From positions 1-7,513 of the forward strand of contig JAOUJX010000199.1 in the NCBI GenBank assembly GCA_029882955.1: a DNA stretch of 7,513 bases, read 5' to 3'. Made by a program: the position numbers and the translations under genes. This document shows positions 1-6,108 of the stretch, piece after piece. This DNA is from Gammaproteobacteria bacterium. GTDB lineage: Bacteria; Pseudomonadota; Gammaproteobacteria; GCA-001735895. How positions within the stretch are numbered: position 1 is the first letter of the stretch; each line of letters begins with the position of its first letter. The notes below the pieces were generated by a model. The model worked only from the letters and a program-made list of their open reading frames with translations. It searched no databases and was not told where the DNA came from.

Positions 1-1
1 A

Positions 2-349
2 GGTAGCGCGGCGACTTTAATGCCCGACAGGCAGGTGGTGAATCATTTTAGCGACCCGCATATCGCCCTGAGTATTGCGCGTATCGAGTGTCATTATTTT
101 ATCAATCAGAGCTTTCTCAGGCCAAATCAATTGCTCGAAGATATGGATAAGATTAAACACCTCCCGGGTTTTATTATCCACGGTCGCTACGACATGATTT
201 GTCCGATCGAGCAGGCCCTGGCACTGCACCAGGGCTGGGATGAGTGCCGTTTGAGGATTATTGATAATGCGGGGCATGCGGCTACCGAATCAGGTATCAG
301 TAAAGCGCTGGTGGATAGCACGAACCGAATGCTCGAAATTTTATCGTGA
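2..349 (+). CDS. pip: Proline iminopeptidase, C-terminal part (5' end outside window)
   Basis: The reading frame is open from the window edge, giving 115 C-terminal residues of an alpha/beta-hydrolase that removes N-terminal proline from peptides in the cytoplasm (family S33). The catalytic aspartate is in GRYDMICP (fragment residue 64) and the catalytic histidine in AGHAATE (residue 92). They are 28 residues apart, the spacing known in family members of about 315 residues. The segment ARIECHYF matches the conserved RIENHYF region that helps bind the substrate N-terminus, with Asn replaced by Cys. The nucleophilic serine (GGSWGS region) lies upstream of the window and cannot be checked. The ATG at 20 is internal, because family homology continues upstream of it. 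The TGA stop overlaps the GTG start of dtd by four bases, which suggests translational coupling. Confidence 0.9.
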   Translation, partial: GSAATLMPDRQVVNHFSDPHIALSIARIECHYFINQSFLRPNQLLEDMDKIKHLPGFIIHGRYDMICPIEQALALHQGWDECRLRIIDNAGHAATESGISKALVDSTNRMLEILS

Positions 350-780
350 TCGCCTTATTACAACGTGTTACGACTGCTAGTGTTGTGGTAAATGGTGAAT
401 GCGTCGGAGCAATTGATCAGGGTTTACTGGTACTGATCGGCGTCCAGAACGAGGACGATGTCCCGACCGCGAAGCATTTCGTTGAGCGAATTCTGAATTA
501 CCGTGTGTTTGCCGACCAGGATGACAGGATGAATCTGTCGTTACGCGATATCGCAGGTGGTTTGCTGCTCGTACCACAGTTTACGCTCGCAGCTAATACG
601 AAAAAGGGGCGCAGGCCCAGTTTTACCTCGGCGGCATCGCCCGAGCATGGCAAGGCAATTTTTTCTCGCATGGTGGATATCGCCCGCAGTATTCATCCGG
701 TCGTAGAATCAGGCGTATTCGGTGCCGATATGCAAGTTCAATTGATCAACGATGGGCCGGTGACCTTTATTCTTGATTAG
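346..780 (+). CDS. dtd: D-aminoacyl-tRNA deacylase
   Basis: The 144-residue product is full length for Dtd (E. coli about 145). Dtd hydrolyses D-aminoacyl-tRNAs, and glycine mischarged on tRNA-Ala, as a cytoplasmic homodimer. The N-terminus MIALLQRV is typical and supports the GTG start. The active-site motif usually written SQFTL is here PQFTL (residues 77-81), with Thr80 kept. The cross-subunit Gly-cisPro motif is intact in NDGPVT (Gly137, Pro138). MNLS and RRPSFTSAASPEHG also match the family. The GTG start overlaps the pip stop (GTGA), and no good Shine-Dalgarno sequence precedes it, so translation is probably coupled to pip. A gap of 118 bases separates it from hisB. Confidence 0.95.
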   Translation: MIALLQRVTTASVVVNGECVGAIDQGLLVLIGVQNEDDVPTAKHFVERILNYRVFADQDDRMNLSLRDIAGGLLLVPQFTLAANTKKGRRPSFTSAASPEHGKAIFSRMVDIARSIHPVVESGVFGADMQVQLINDGPVTFILD

Positions 781-799
781 GTATAGCGTCTAAATGGTG

Positions 800-819
800 C
801 GGAGTCAGAATTGACTCCG
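800..819. repeat. Perfect inverted repeat after dtd (possible terminator or REP-like remnant)
   Basis: CGGAGTCA and TGACTCCG form 8-base perfect arms around a GAAT loop, 20 bases after the dtd stop. The position fits a terminator for pip-dtd, but no T-run follows, so a classical intrinsic terminator is not supported. The sequence also resembles the GTCAGA-type palindromes associated with REP or RAYT elements in gammaproteobacteria; that likeness is from memory and unverified. Confidence 0.5.
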
Positions 820-837
820 ACTCAGTGCAATTAATAG

Positions 838-866
838 TCGAAATGGAAATGAATGTCGATTATGAT
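838..866 (+). promoter_or_regulatory. Putative sigma70 promoter of the his-tat operon
   Basis: TCGAAA (838-843, 4 of 6 to TTGACA) and TATGAT (861-866, 5 of 6 to TATAAT) are separated by 17 bases. Initiation near 873 would leave a leader of about 26 bases before hisB. No histidine-codon-rich leader peptide or attenuator is visible, so the enteric his attenuation mechanism is not supported here. The match is moderate and untested. Confidence 0.4.
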
Positions 867-898
867 TCGGCTCCTCAGTAGTCCTATCCGAAGAACCC

Positions 899-1492
899 AT
901 GTCAGATCGTTGTGCCACCGTTACCAGGGATACTCTGGAAACCCAAATTACTGTCTCGTTAAATCTTGATGGTACGGGACAATCCAGTTTTGTCACCGGA
1001 ATACCATTCCTCGAGCATATGCTCGATCAGATTACCCGTCACGGCTTAATCGACCTCGACATTAAAGCCAAAGGTGATACGCATATCGATGATCATCACA
1101 CGGTTGAGGATATTGGCATTACCATCGGCCAGGCCTTCCAGCAGGCGCTGGGCGACAAAAAAGGCATTATGCGTTACGGTCATGCTTACGTGCCGCTGGA
1201 TGAAGCGCTATCACGTGTCGTGATCGATTTCTCGGGCCGGCCCGGGATCGAATACCGTGTCGAATATCCCCGTGCGAGAATAGGCCAGTTTGATGTCGAT
1301 CTGTTCCATGAGTTTTTTCAGGGTTTTGCTAACCATGCGCCTGCGACGCTACACATCGATAACCTCCAGGGTAAAAATGCCCACCATATCGCTGAGACTA
1401 TTTTCAAGGCATTCGGCAGGGCGGTACGCGTTGCGATATCTCTTGATGATCGAATGGCCGGTGTTGTTCCTTCCACCAAAGGATCGCTTTAA
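899..1492 (+). CDS. hisB: Imidazoleglycerol-phosphate dehydratase
   Basis: This enzyme dehydrates imidazole glycerol phosphate to imidazole acetol phosphate in histidine synthesis, using a Mn-dependent 24-mer. The 197-residue length is that of the monofunctional enzyme, with no N-terminal HAD phosphatase as in E. coli HisB. The two metal-binding histidine motifs are present: DDHHTVEDIG (residues 64-73) and NAHHIAETIFKAFGRA (160-175). FLEHML (38-43), DFSGRPG (110-116) and the C-terminal VPSTKGSL are also typical. The ATG at 899 gives a standard N-terminus, although the upstream GAAG is only a weak ribosome binding site. It is the first gene of the apparent his operon, with three bases separating its stop from hisH. 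Histidinol-phosphate phosphatase must be encoded elsewhere. Confidence 0.97.
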   Translation: MSDRCATVTRDTLETQITVSLNLDGTGQSSFVTGIPFLEHMLDQITRHGLIDLDIKAKGDTHIDDHHTVEDIGITIGQAFQQALGDKKGIMRYGHAYVPLDEALSRVVIDFSGRPGIEYRVEYPRARIGQFDVDLFHEFFQGFANHAPATLHIDNLQGKNAHHIAETIFKAFGRAVRVAISLDDRMAGVVPSTKGSL

Positions 1493-1495
1493 CCT

Positions 1496-2143
1496 ATGCA
1501 GAAAATTGCTGTTATCGATTACGGCATGGGTAATCTTAGATCGGTAGTGAAAGCGTTGGAGCATGTTGCCGATGATAAGCATGAGGTGATTTTGACCTCG
1601 ACACCAGAACATATTTTCGAGGCTGATCGAGTCGTGTTTCCGGGGCAGGGTGCGGCGGGTGATTGTATGCGGGCGATCGACGAGTATGGTTTGCGCGACA
1701 CGATTCTCGAAGCCGCCAAAAGTCGACCGTTTCTCGGTATTTGCATGGGTATGCAGGTTTTGATCGAGCATAGTGAAGAAAATCAGGGTACCGAATGTCT
1801 GGGTTTTCTCCCCGGCCAGGTGCGCTACTTTGGTGATAAGCATTGCGATAGCCAGGGTAACAGGCTTAAAGTGCCACACATGGGCTGGAACCAGCTCAAA
1901 CAGACCCGGCAGCATCCCATGTGGCAGGGCATCGAGGATGGTGCCAGGTTTTATTTTGTCCATAGCTATTACTTACAGACTGAGGACGCCTCATTGACAG
2001 TTGGTGCCTGCGAATATGGCTTCGAGTTTAGTGCGGCGATTGCGCGGGATAATGTCTTTGCATTGCAATGTCACCCCGAAAAAAGCGCCGATGCAGGTCT
2101 TCAACTTTTATCAAATTTTGTAAATTGGGATGGTCAGCCATGA
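1496..2143 (+). CDS. hisH: Imidazole glycerol phosphate synthase, glutamine amidotransferase subunit
   Basis: HisH releases ammonia from glutamine and channels it to HisF for formation of imidazole glycerol phosphate and AICAR. The 215-residue product is a class I amidotransferase. The start is MQKIAVIDYGMGNLRSV, the oxyanion region is FPGQGA (48-53), and the nucleophile is Cys83 in LGICMGMQ. The other triad members are His193 and Glu195 in QCHPEKS. PHMGWNQL (127-134) and YFVHSYY (153-159) are typical HisH segments. PGQGA replaces the PGVGAF seen in many HisH proteins. The stop overlaps the hisA start as ATGA, which suggests coupled translation. Its partner hisF is two genes downstream. Confidence 0.97.
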   Translation: MQKIAVIDYGMGNLRSVVKALEHVADDKHEVILTSTPEHIFEADRVVFPGQGAAGDCMRAIDEYGLRDTILEAAKSRPFLGICMGMQVLIEHSEENQGTECLGFLPGQVRYFGDKHCDSQGNRLKVPHMGWNQLKQTRQHPMWQGIEDGARFYFVHSYYLQTEDASLTVGACEYGFEFSAAIARDNVFALQCHPEKSADAGLQLLSNFVNWDGQP

Positions 2144-2871
2144 TTCTGATTCCAGCGATTGACTTAAAGCAGGGCCAGTGCGTGCGCCTGCGACAGGGTG
2201 TCATGGAAGATAGTACCGTTTTCTCTGACGATCCGGTGGCGATGGCGGGTAAGTGGGTATCACAGGGCTGTCAGCGGCTTCACCTGGTCGATCTGGACGG
2301 CGCTTTCGAAGGTAAACCGGTGAATGCCGATGTCATCGAAGATATTTGTGCGAGTTTTCCCGGCTTGCCGATACAAATTGGTGGTGGTATACGCACTGTG
2401 GAAACGGTTGAGGCGTATCTGGCGGCTGGCGCGAGCTATGTCATTATCGGTACTCAGGCGGTTAAACAGCCCGAATTCGTCACCGAATTATGTTCAGAAT
2501 TCCCCGGCAACGTGATTGTTGGTATCGACGCTAAAAACGGCATGGTTGCGGTACAGGGCTGGGCCGAGGATTCGGATCAATCCGCAGAGCACCTCGCGCA
2601 GCGCTTTGAAGATCAGGGCGTTGCAGCGATTGTTTATACCGACATCAGTCGCGATGGTATGATGCAGGGCGTGAATGTCGAAGCCACACAAAAACTCGCG
2701 GAATCGATAAGTATTCCAGTCATTGCCTCGGGTGGTGTAACCGATATTAACGATATCAAGCGTCTCAACGAAGTTAAAAGCTCGGGTATCGAAGGCACCA
2801 TAATCGGTCGAGCCTTATACGAACGCACCATTAGCCTCGAAGAGGCGCAAGCCTACATCGATCAGCATTAA
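2140..2871 (+). CDS. hisA: ProFAR isomerase (phosphoribosylformimino-5-aminoimidazole carboxamide ribotide isomerase)
   Basis: HisA carries out the Amadori rearrangement of ProFAR to PRFAR. The ATG at 2140 gives 243 residues, close to the E. coli 245. An in-frame ATG at 2068 would add 24 unrelated residues overlapping hisH and is rejected. GGGATGG about nine bases upstream can serve as ribosome binding site. The protein is a (beta/alpha)8 barrel with family residues Asp8 in PAIDLKQG, Asp130 in GIDAKNG and Asp168 in YTDISRDG. Phosphate-binding glycines are in QIGGGIR (79-85) and ASGGV (196-200), one per half-barrel. It overlaps hisH by four bases and ends two bases before hisF. Confidence 0.96.
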   Translation: MILIPAIDLKQGQCVRLRQGVMEDSTVFSDDPVAMAGKWVSQGCQRLHLVDLDGAFEGKPVNADVIEDICASFPGLPIQIGGGIRTVETVEAYLAAGASYVIIGTQAVKQPEFVTELCSEFPGNVIVGIDAKNGMVAVQGWAEDSDQSAEHLAQRFEDQGVAAIVYTDISRDGMMQGVNVEATQKLAESISIPVIASGGVTDINDIKRLNEVKSSGIEGTIIGRALYERTISLEEAQAYIDQH

Positions 2872-2873
2872 TC

Positions 2874-3647
2874 ATGTCCCTGGCAAAACGTATTATTCCC
2901 TGTCTCGATGTCGATAATGGTCGCGTGGTCAAAGGCGTGCAGTTTGTCGAGATTCGTGATGCCGGTGATCCGGTAGAAATCGCTCGGCGTTACAATCTCG
3001 AAGGTGCCGATGAAATCACTTTTCTCGATATTACGGCAAGCTCGGATAATCGCGATACCATGGTGCATGTGGTTGAAGATGTAGCCAGTGAAGTATTTAT
3101 CCCGCTGACGGTCGGTGGTGGCATCCGCGAAATTTCTGACATCCGTCGCATGCTCAATGCCGGGGCCGATAAGGTGAGTATTAATACCGCAGCGGTTTTC
3201 AATCCAGAATTTGTCAAACAGGCCGCGGATAAATTTGGCTCGCAATGTATTGTGGTCGCCGTTGATGCCAAGAAAGTCAGTCAGCCTGGCGAGCCGTATC
3301 GCTGGGAAATTTTTACCCACGGCGGGCGTAAACCAACCGGTATAGATGTCATTGAGTGGGTTCGAAAAATGGATGAGTACGGTGCTGGTGAAATTCTTCT
3401 CACCAGCATGGATCGTGATGGCACCAAAATAGGGTTTGATAACGACCTGACTCGTCAGGTATCTGAAGCCGTGCGCGTGCCGGTGATAGCCTCCGGCGGA
3501 GTAGGTGACTTACAGCACCTGGCCGATGGCGTGTTACTGGGTAGAGCCGACGCAGTGCTCGCCGCAAGCATTTTCCATTTTGCCGAGTATTCCATCGGCG
3601 AAGCTAAGGCTTTCATGAAATCGCATGGCATCGAAGTCCGGGATTGA
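2874..3647 (+). CDS. hisF: Imidazole glycerol phosphate synthase, cyclase subunit
   Basis: HisF condenses PRFAR with ammonia from HisH, giving imidazole glycerol phosphate for HisB and AICAR for purine synthesis. The 257-residue product has the normal length. The catalytic aspartates are Asp12 in IIPCLDVDNGRVVKG and Asp131 in VAVDAKK. Other matches are FLDITAS (50-56), the phosphate-binding TVGGGIR (79-85), TSMDRDGTK (177-185) and ASGGVG (206-211). The fold is the same duplicated half-barrel as HisA next to it, the classic case of paralogous genes side by side. It starts two bases after the hisA stop and ends four bases before the preferred hisI start. Confidence 0.97.
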   Translation: MSLAKRIIPCLDVDNGRVVKGVQFVEIRDAGDPVEIARRYNLEGADEITFLDITASSDNRDTMVHVVEDVASEVFIPLTVGGGIREISDIRRMLNAGADKVSINTAAVFNPEFVKQAADKFGSQCIVVAVDAKKVSQPGEPYRWEIFTHGGRKPTGIDVIEWVRKMDEYGAGEILLTSMDRDGTKIGFDNDLTRQVSEAVRVPVIASGGVGDLQHLADGVLLGRADAVLAASIFHFAEYSIGEAKAFMKSHGIEVRD

Positions 3648-3651
3648 CGGC

Positions 3652-4035
3652 GTGAACAACTGGCTCGATATAATAAAATGGGATGACAGTGGACTGGTGC
3701 CTGCGATTGCGCAGGATGTCAGATCTGGCGAAATCCTGATGGTCGCATGGATGAATCACGAAGCCCTGGCACTGACCTACGAGCATAATCGTGCTGTCTA
3801 CTGGTCACGGTCACGACAAAAGCTCTGGTATAAAGGTGAAGAGTCGGGTCACGTTCAGGCCTTAAGCGAGATACGTATCGACTGTGACGCCGATGTCGTG
3901 CTGTTACAGGTCGAGCAGATTGGTGGTATTGCCTGTCACACAGGTCGTCGTCGTTGCTTTTTTCGTGTATTGCAGGATGGTGAGTGGCGGGTAGACGAAG
4001 AAATAATTAAAAATCCGAGCGAGATTTATCAATGA
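3652..4035 (+). CDS. hisI: Phosphoribosyl-AMP cyclohydrolase
   Basis: HisI opens the adenine ring of phosphoribosyl-AMP to give ProFAR, the HisA substrate. I prefer the GTG at 3652, which gives 127 residues beginning MNNWLDIIKWDDSGLVPAIAQD, the usual N-terminus of proteobacterial HisI. The in-frame ATG at 3625 would add nine residues inside hisF and lacks a ribosome binding site, whereas GGGA at 3640-3643 suits the GTG. Conserved parts are WMNHEAL (33-39), YWSRSRQKLWYKGEESGH (50-67), the acidic metal site DCDAD (77-81) and GGIACHTGRRRCFF (91-104). Cys78, Cys95 and Cys102 are the expected zinc ligands. It is not fused to HisE as in enterics. It overlaps hisE by four bases (ATGA). Confidence 0.95.
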   Translation: MNNWLDIIKWDDSGLVPAIAQDVRSGEILMVAWMNHEALALTYEHNRAVYWSRSRQKLWYKGEESGHVQALSEIRIDCDADVVLLQVEQIGGIACHTGRRRCFFRVLQDGEWRVDEEIIKNPSEIYQ

Positions 4036-4358
4036 GTGGTGATATACTGGCGCGCTTGATGACAGTGCTGGAATCGAGGAAGGGTGCTGAACCCGAATCT
4101 TCCTATGTCGCTAGTTTGTACGACAAAGGGCTCGATACCATCCTGAAAAAAATCGGTGAAGAGTCTGCCGAGACGATTATTGCTGCAAAATCAGGTGACA
4201 AACAACAAATTGTTTATGAGACCGCCGATCTATGGTTTCATAGTCTGGTTATGCTGGCACAACAGAATTTAACCGCGCAGCAGGTGCTGGATGAACTCGA
4301 AAGAAGATTCGGTTTATCCGGGATCGACGAAAAAAAGCTTCGCGACAACAGTAAATAG
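4032..4358 (+). CDS. hisE: Phosphoribosyl-ATP pyrophosphohydrolase
   Basis: HisE converts phosphoribosyl-ATP to phosphoribosyl-AMP and pyrophosphate, supplying HisI. The 108-residue, all-alpha protein belongs to the MazG-like superfamily. It shows SSYVASLYDKGLDTILKKIG (23-42) followed by EESAE (43-47), then YETADLWFH (62-70). Its acidic residues are expected to bind Mg and the pyrophosphate. The length is that of stand-alone HisE. The start overlaps the hisI stop (ATGA), and tatA begins nine bases after the stop. The C-terminus is charged and probably flexible. Confidence 0.95.
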   Translation: MSGDILARLMTVLESRKGAEPESSYVASLYDKGLDTILKKIGEESAETIIAAKSGDKQQIVYETADLWFHSLVMLAQQNLTAQQVLDELERRFGLSGIDEKKLRDNSK

Positions 4359-4367
4359 AGGTGAATT

Positions 4368-4598
4368 ATGGGTTTTGGTGGAATAAGTATCTGGTCATTG
4401 TTATTAATCCTGGGGATCGTGATCCTGTTATTCGGGACCAAGAAACTGCGCAATGTTGGCGGTGACCTCGGTAGCGCGATTAAAAACTTTAAAAAATCGG
4501 TTAAAGACGAGCAGCAGGTTGCCGAGGACAAAAGTGAAGATGCTGGTAGCCATGTCATCGAAGGCAAAGCCACCGAAGAAAAAGACAAGGCATCCTGA
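4368..4598 (+). CDS. tatA: Sec-independent protein translocase subunit TatA
   Basis: TatA oligomerises at the TatBC receptor to let folded twin-arginine substrates cross the inner membrane. The 76-residue product has one N-terminal transmembrane helix (about residues 6-22), the hinge FGTKKL (22-27), an amphipathic helix (about 28-43, with Phe41 in the position of E. coli Phe39) and a charged cytoplasmic tail. SISIW-type start residues GGISIW match TatA rather than TatB. Ser10 stands where E. coli TatA has Gln8. A strong ribosome binding site, GAGGTGA at 4358-4364, begins within the hisE stop, so the gene is closely tied to the his cluster. The hisIE-tatABC neighbourhood is known in other proteobacteria. 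Confidence 0.95.
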   Translation: MGFGGISIWSLLLILGIVILLFGTKKLRNVGGDLGSAIKNFKKSVKDEQQVAEDKSEDAGSHVIEGKATEEKDKAS

Positions 4599-4659
4599 GA
4601 CCTGGTCTTATGCTGTACCAGTACAATCTTATCGATCAAAAAGCTTTCAGGTAACGTAG

Positions 4660-5136
4660 ATGTTTGACATGGGTTTCACAGAGCTGGTGCTAATCGGCAT
4701 CGTCGGCCTTGTGGTCATCGGTCCCGAACGTTTACCAGCCGTTGCACGTACTGCCGGAAAGTATTTCGGTAGGCTGCGGCGTTTTATGTCGAGTGTTAAG
4801 TCCGACGTCGAAAGCGAATTACGCGCGGATGAATTGCGCGATATACTCAATAAACAAAATGACGAACTGCAGTCGCTGAAGAAAGTTGTCGATGATGTCG
4901 GCAGGGATGTTAGTAGTAGTGTTAACGAAGTCGAAGAGTCAGTTGCAGATATCACAGAAGGTGAAATAGGCCAAAGTTGGACCGATAGCCTGTCAACACC
5001 GGAGAGCGAAGATATCTCTGCGCCGGAACTTGAGAAGCCTCCGGCGAAGGCTGCGAAAAAGAAAGCCGCCAAAAAGAAGGCTGTAAAAAAGAAAGCAGTC
5101 AAACCTAAAGCCGGGAAAGTAAGCAGTAATGAGTGA
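4660..5136 (+). CDS. tatB: Sec-independent protein translocase subunit TatB with Lys/Ala repeat tail
   Basis: TatB binds TatC and forms the twin-arginine signal receptor. The 158-residue product begins MFDMGFTELVLIGIVGLVV, with Glu8 in the helix as in E. coli TatB, then the hinge GPERLP (21-26) and an amphipathic helix (about 27-47). Residues 48-100 are charged and probably helical. An acidic linker (about 100-125) leads to a tail of four five-residue units at 132-151 (AKKKA, AKKKA, VKKKA, VKPKA), a histone-H1-like composition that I do not associate with typical TatB. AGGTAA at 4649-4654 is the ribosome binding site. The gene overlaps tatC by eight bases. Confidence 0.94.
   Translation: MFDMGFTELVLIGIVGLVVIGPERLPAVARTAGKYFGRLRRFMSSVKSDVESELRADELRDILNKQNDELQSLKKVVDDVGRDVSSSVNEVEESVADITEGEIGQSWTDSLSTPESEDISAPELEKPPAKAAKKKAAKKKAVKKKAVKPKAGKVSSNE
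5053..5112 (+). repeat. Four imperfect 15-base tandem units inside tatB
   Basis: The units at 5053-5067, 5068-5082, 5083-5097 and 5098-5112 each encode a Lys-rich pentapeptide ending in Ala. The register follows codons and differences are mostly synonymous or Ala/Val, so the repeat appears to be kept at protein level. Such A-rich tandem DNA may also vary in copy number by slippage in steps of five residues; this is inference. Confidence 0.8.
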
Positions 5137-6016
5137 TCAGGGCACAGCCGAAGAAGACAAAAGCGGCAGCTTGATGTCACACCTTGTCGAGCTACGCGAC
5201 CGCGTGGTTCGTATGATGCTGGCGATACTGGTAATATTTCTCAGTCTGTTTTACTGGGCGAACGAAATCTATGTCTATCTCGCCGAACCGCTGACCAAAC
5301 ACTTGCCGGAAGGCTCGACTATGGTTGCGATAGATGTCGCATCGCCCTTCCTGACGCCGTTCAAACTCGTATTAATGTTATCGGTGTTTCTGGCAATGCC
5401 GGTAATATTGCATCAGCTTTGGGCTTTTGTCGCACCAGGTCTTTATAGCTCGGAAAAACGTATCGCGGGTCCTTTGCTGGTATCCAGTATTATTCTGTTT
5501 TACGCCGGTATGGCGTTCGCCTATTACGTGGTTTTTCCGCTGGTATTTGGGTTTTTTACCAGTATCGGGCCCGAAATGGTGGCTATATCCACCGATATAG
5601 GGCGCTATCTCGATTTCGTGCTGGCGTTGTTTTTCGGTTTTGGTCTGGCTTTTGAAGTACCGATTGCGACCATTATTTTAGTCGCGGTCGGTTTGACTAC
5701 GCCTAAGAAACTGTCTGAAATGCGCCCCTATGTCATCGTCGGTGCTTTTATTCTTGGTATGCTATTAACGCCTCCCGATGTGATTTCGCAGGTGCTACTG
5801 GCAGTACCCGTGTGGATATTATTCGAAGGCGGGGTGATTGCTTCCGCGATTATTTTCAGGGAAAAACTGGAACAGGCTGAAGCCGATGAGTTGTCCGATG
5901 ATGAAAACCTTACCGGTGATGACGATTATCAGCCGCTGAGCGATGAAGAACTGGATGCCGAGTTAGATCGCGCAGAGGCAGCTGAGTCCGATACCAAGCC
6001 TGAGCCTGGACCCTAG
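5129..6016 (+). CDS. tatC: Sec-independent protein translocase subunit TatC with acidic C-terminal tail
   Basis: TatC is the polytopic core of the Tat receptor and recognises the twin-arginine motif. The 295-residue product has six predicted membrane helices, roughly at 26-44, 76-97, 113-137, 160-185, 199-214 and 219-243. Key family residues are present: Glu21 in SHLVELRDR, Pro54 in YLAEPL, Phe100 and Glu109 in LWAFVAPGLYSSEKR, Glu176 in LAFEVPIA and LTPPDVISQ (213-221). It is longer than E. coli TatC (258), mainly through a cytoplasmic tail from about 245 that is rich in Asp and Glu. The ATG lies within the end of tatB, so translation is probably coupled; no strong ribosome binding site is evident. 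No convincing terminator follows. Confidence 0.97.
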   Translation: MSDQGTAEEDKSGSLMSHLVELRDRVVRMMLAILVIFLSLFYWANEIYVYLAEPLTKHLPEGSTMVAIDVASPFLTPFKLVLMLSVFLAMPVILHQLWAFVAPGLYSSEKRIAGPLLVSSIILFYAGMAFAYYVVFPLVFGFFTSIGPEMVAISTDIGRYLDFVLALFFGFGLAFEVPIATIILVAVGLTTPKKLSEMRPYVIVGAFILGMLLTPPDVISQVLLAVPVWILFEGGVIASAIIFREKLEQAEADELSDDENLTGDDDYQPLSDEELDAELDRAEAAESDTKPEPGP

Positions 6017-6067
6017 CTTCTGCAGGTTGCCTTCAGTTAATCAATAAAATTCCTCAATAATCCTGAC

Positions 6068-6098
6068 CTCCGCCCGATACCTGTACCAGACGGTGGAG
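6068..6098 (+). promoter_or_regulatory. Possible hairpin covering the ribosome binding site of the ATT-start gene
   Basis: CTCCGCC (6068-6074) can pair with GGTGGAG (6092-6098) over seven pairs, one of them G-U, with a 17-base loop. The right arm contains the Shine-Dalgarno GGAG. The GGAG could alternatively pair with CTCC at 6101-6104, but the loop between them would be only two bases. This is a paper fold, not an energy calculation. Confidence 0.3.
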
Positions 6099-6108
6099 AA
6101 CTCCGATT
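6095..6108 (+). promoter_or_regulatory. Shine-Dalgarno GGAG placed before an ATT start codon
   Basis: GGAG at 6095-6098 is followed after seven bases by ATT at 6106-6108, an ideal spacing. No ATG, GTG, TTG or CTG exists in this frame between the in-frame TGA at 6064 and the signal-peptide core, so this site decides the start. Confidence 0.55.

Noticed and set aside
781..898. Histidine-operon attenuator leader
   Set aside because: No run of His codons in a small frame and no antiterminator/terminator pair ahead of hisB.
1349..1963. Long open frame of 204 codons on the - strand across the end of hisB and most of hisH
   Set aside because: It is antisense to two well-conserved genes, has no recognisable motif, and is explained by their codon use.
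2068..2139. Longer hisA start at the ATG at 2068
   Set aside because: It would add 24 non-homologous residues inside hisH; the ATG at 2140 gives the family N-terminus and an ATGA overlap.
3625..3651. ATG start for hisI at 3625
   Set aside because: No ribosome binding site, and it overlaps hisF; GTG at 3652 gives the usual HisI N-terminus.
4602..4621. Hairpin CTGGT/ACCAG between tatA and tatB
   Set aside because: Only five pairs with a ten-base loop and no T-run; expected by chance.
4647..5180. 177-codon - strand frame opposite tatB with Phe/Ala-rich stretches
   Set aside because: It is the complement of the Lys/Ala-rich TatB tail; the hydrophobic look is an artefact of the AAG/AAA codons on the other strand.
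6020..6036. Terminator after tatC (CTGCAGG-TTG-CCTTCAG)
   Set aside because: The short stem contains a mismatch, has a three-base loop and lacks a T-run; too weak to call.
6043..6061. Promoter for the gene at 6106 (AATAAT at 6056-6061)
   Set aside because: The -10-like hexamer has no acceptable -35 at 16-18 bases.
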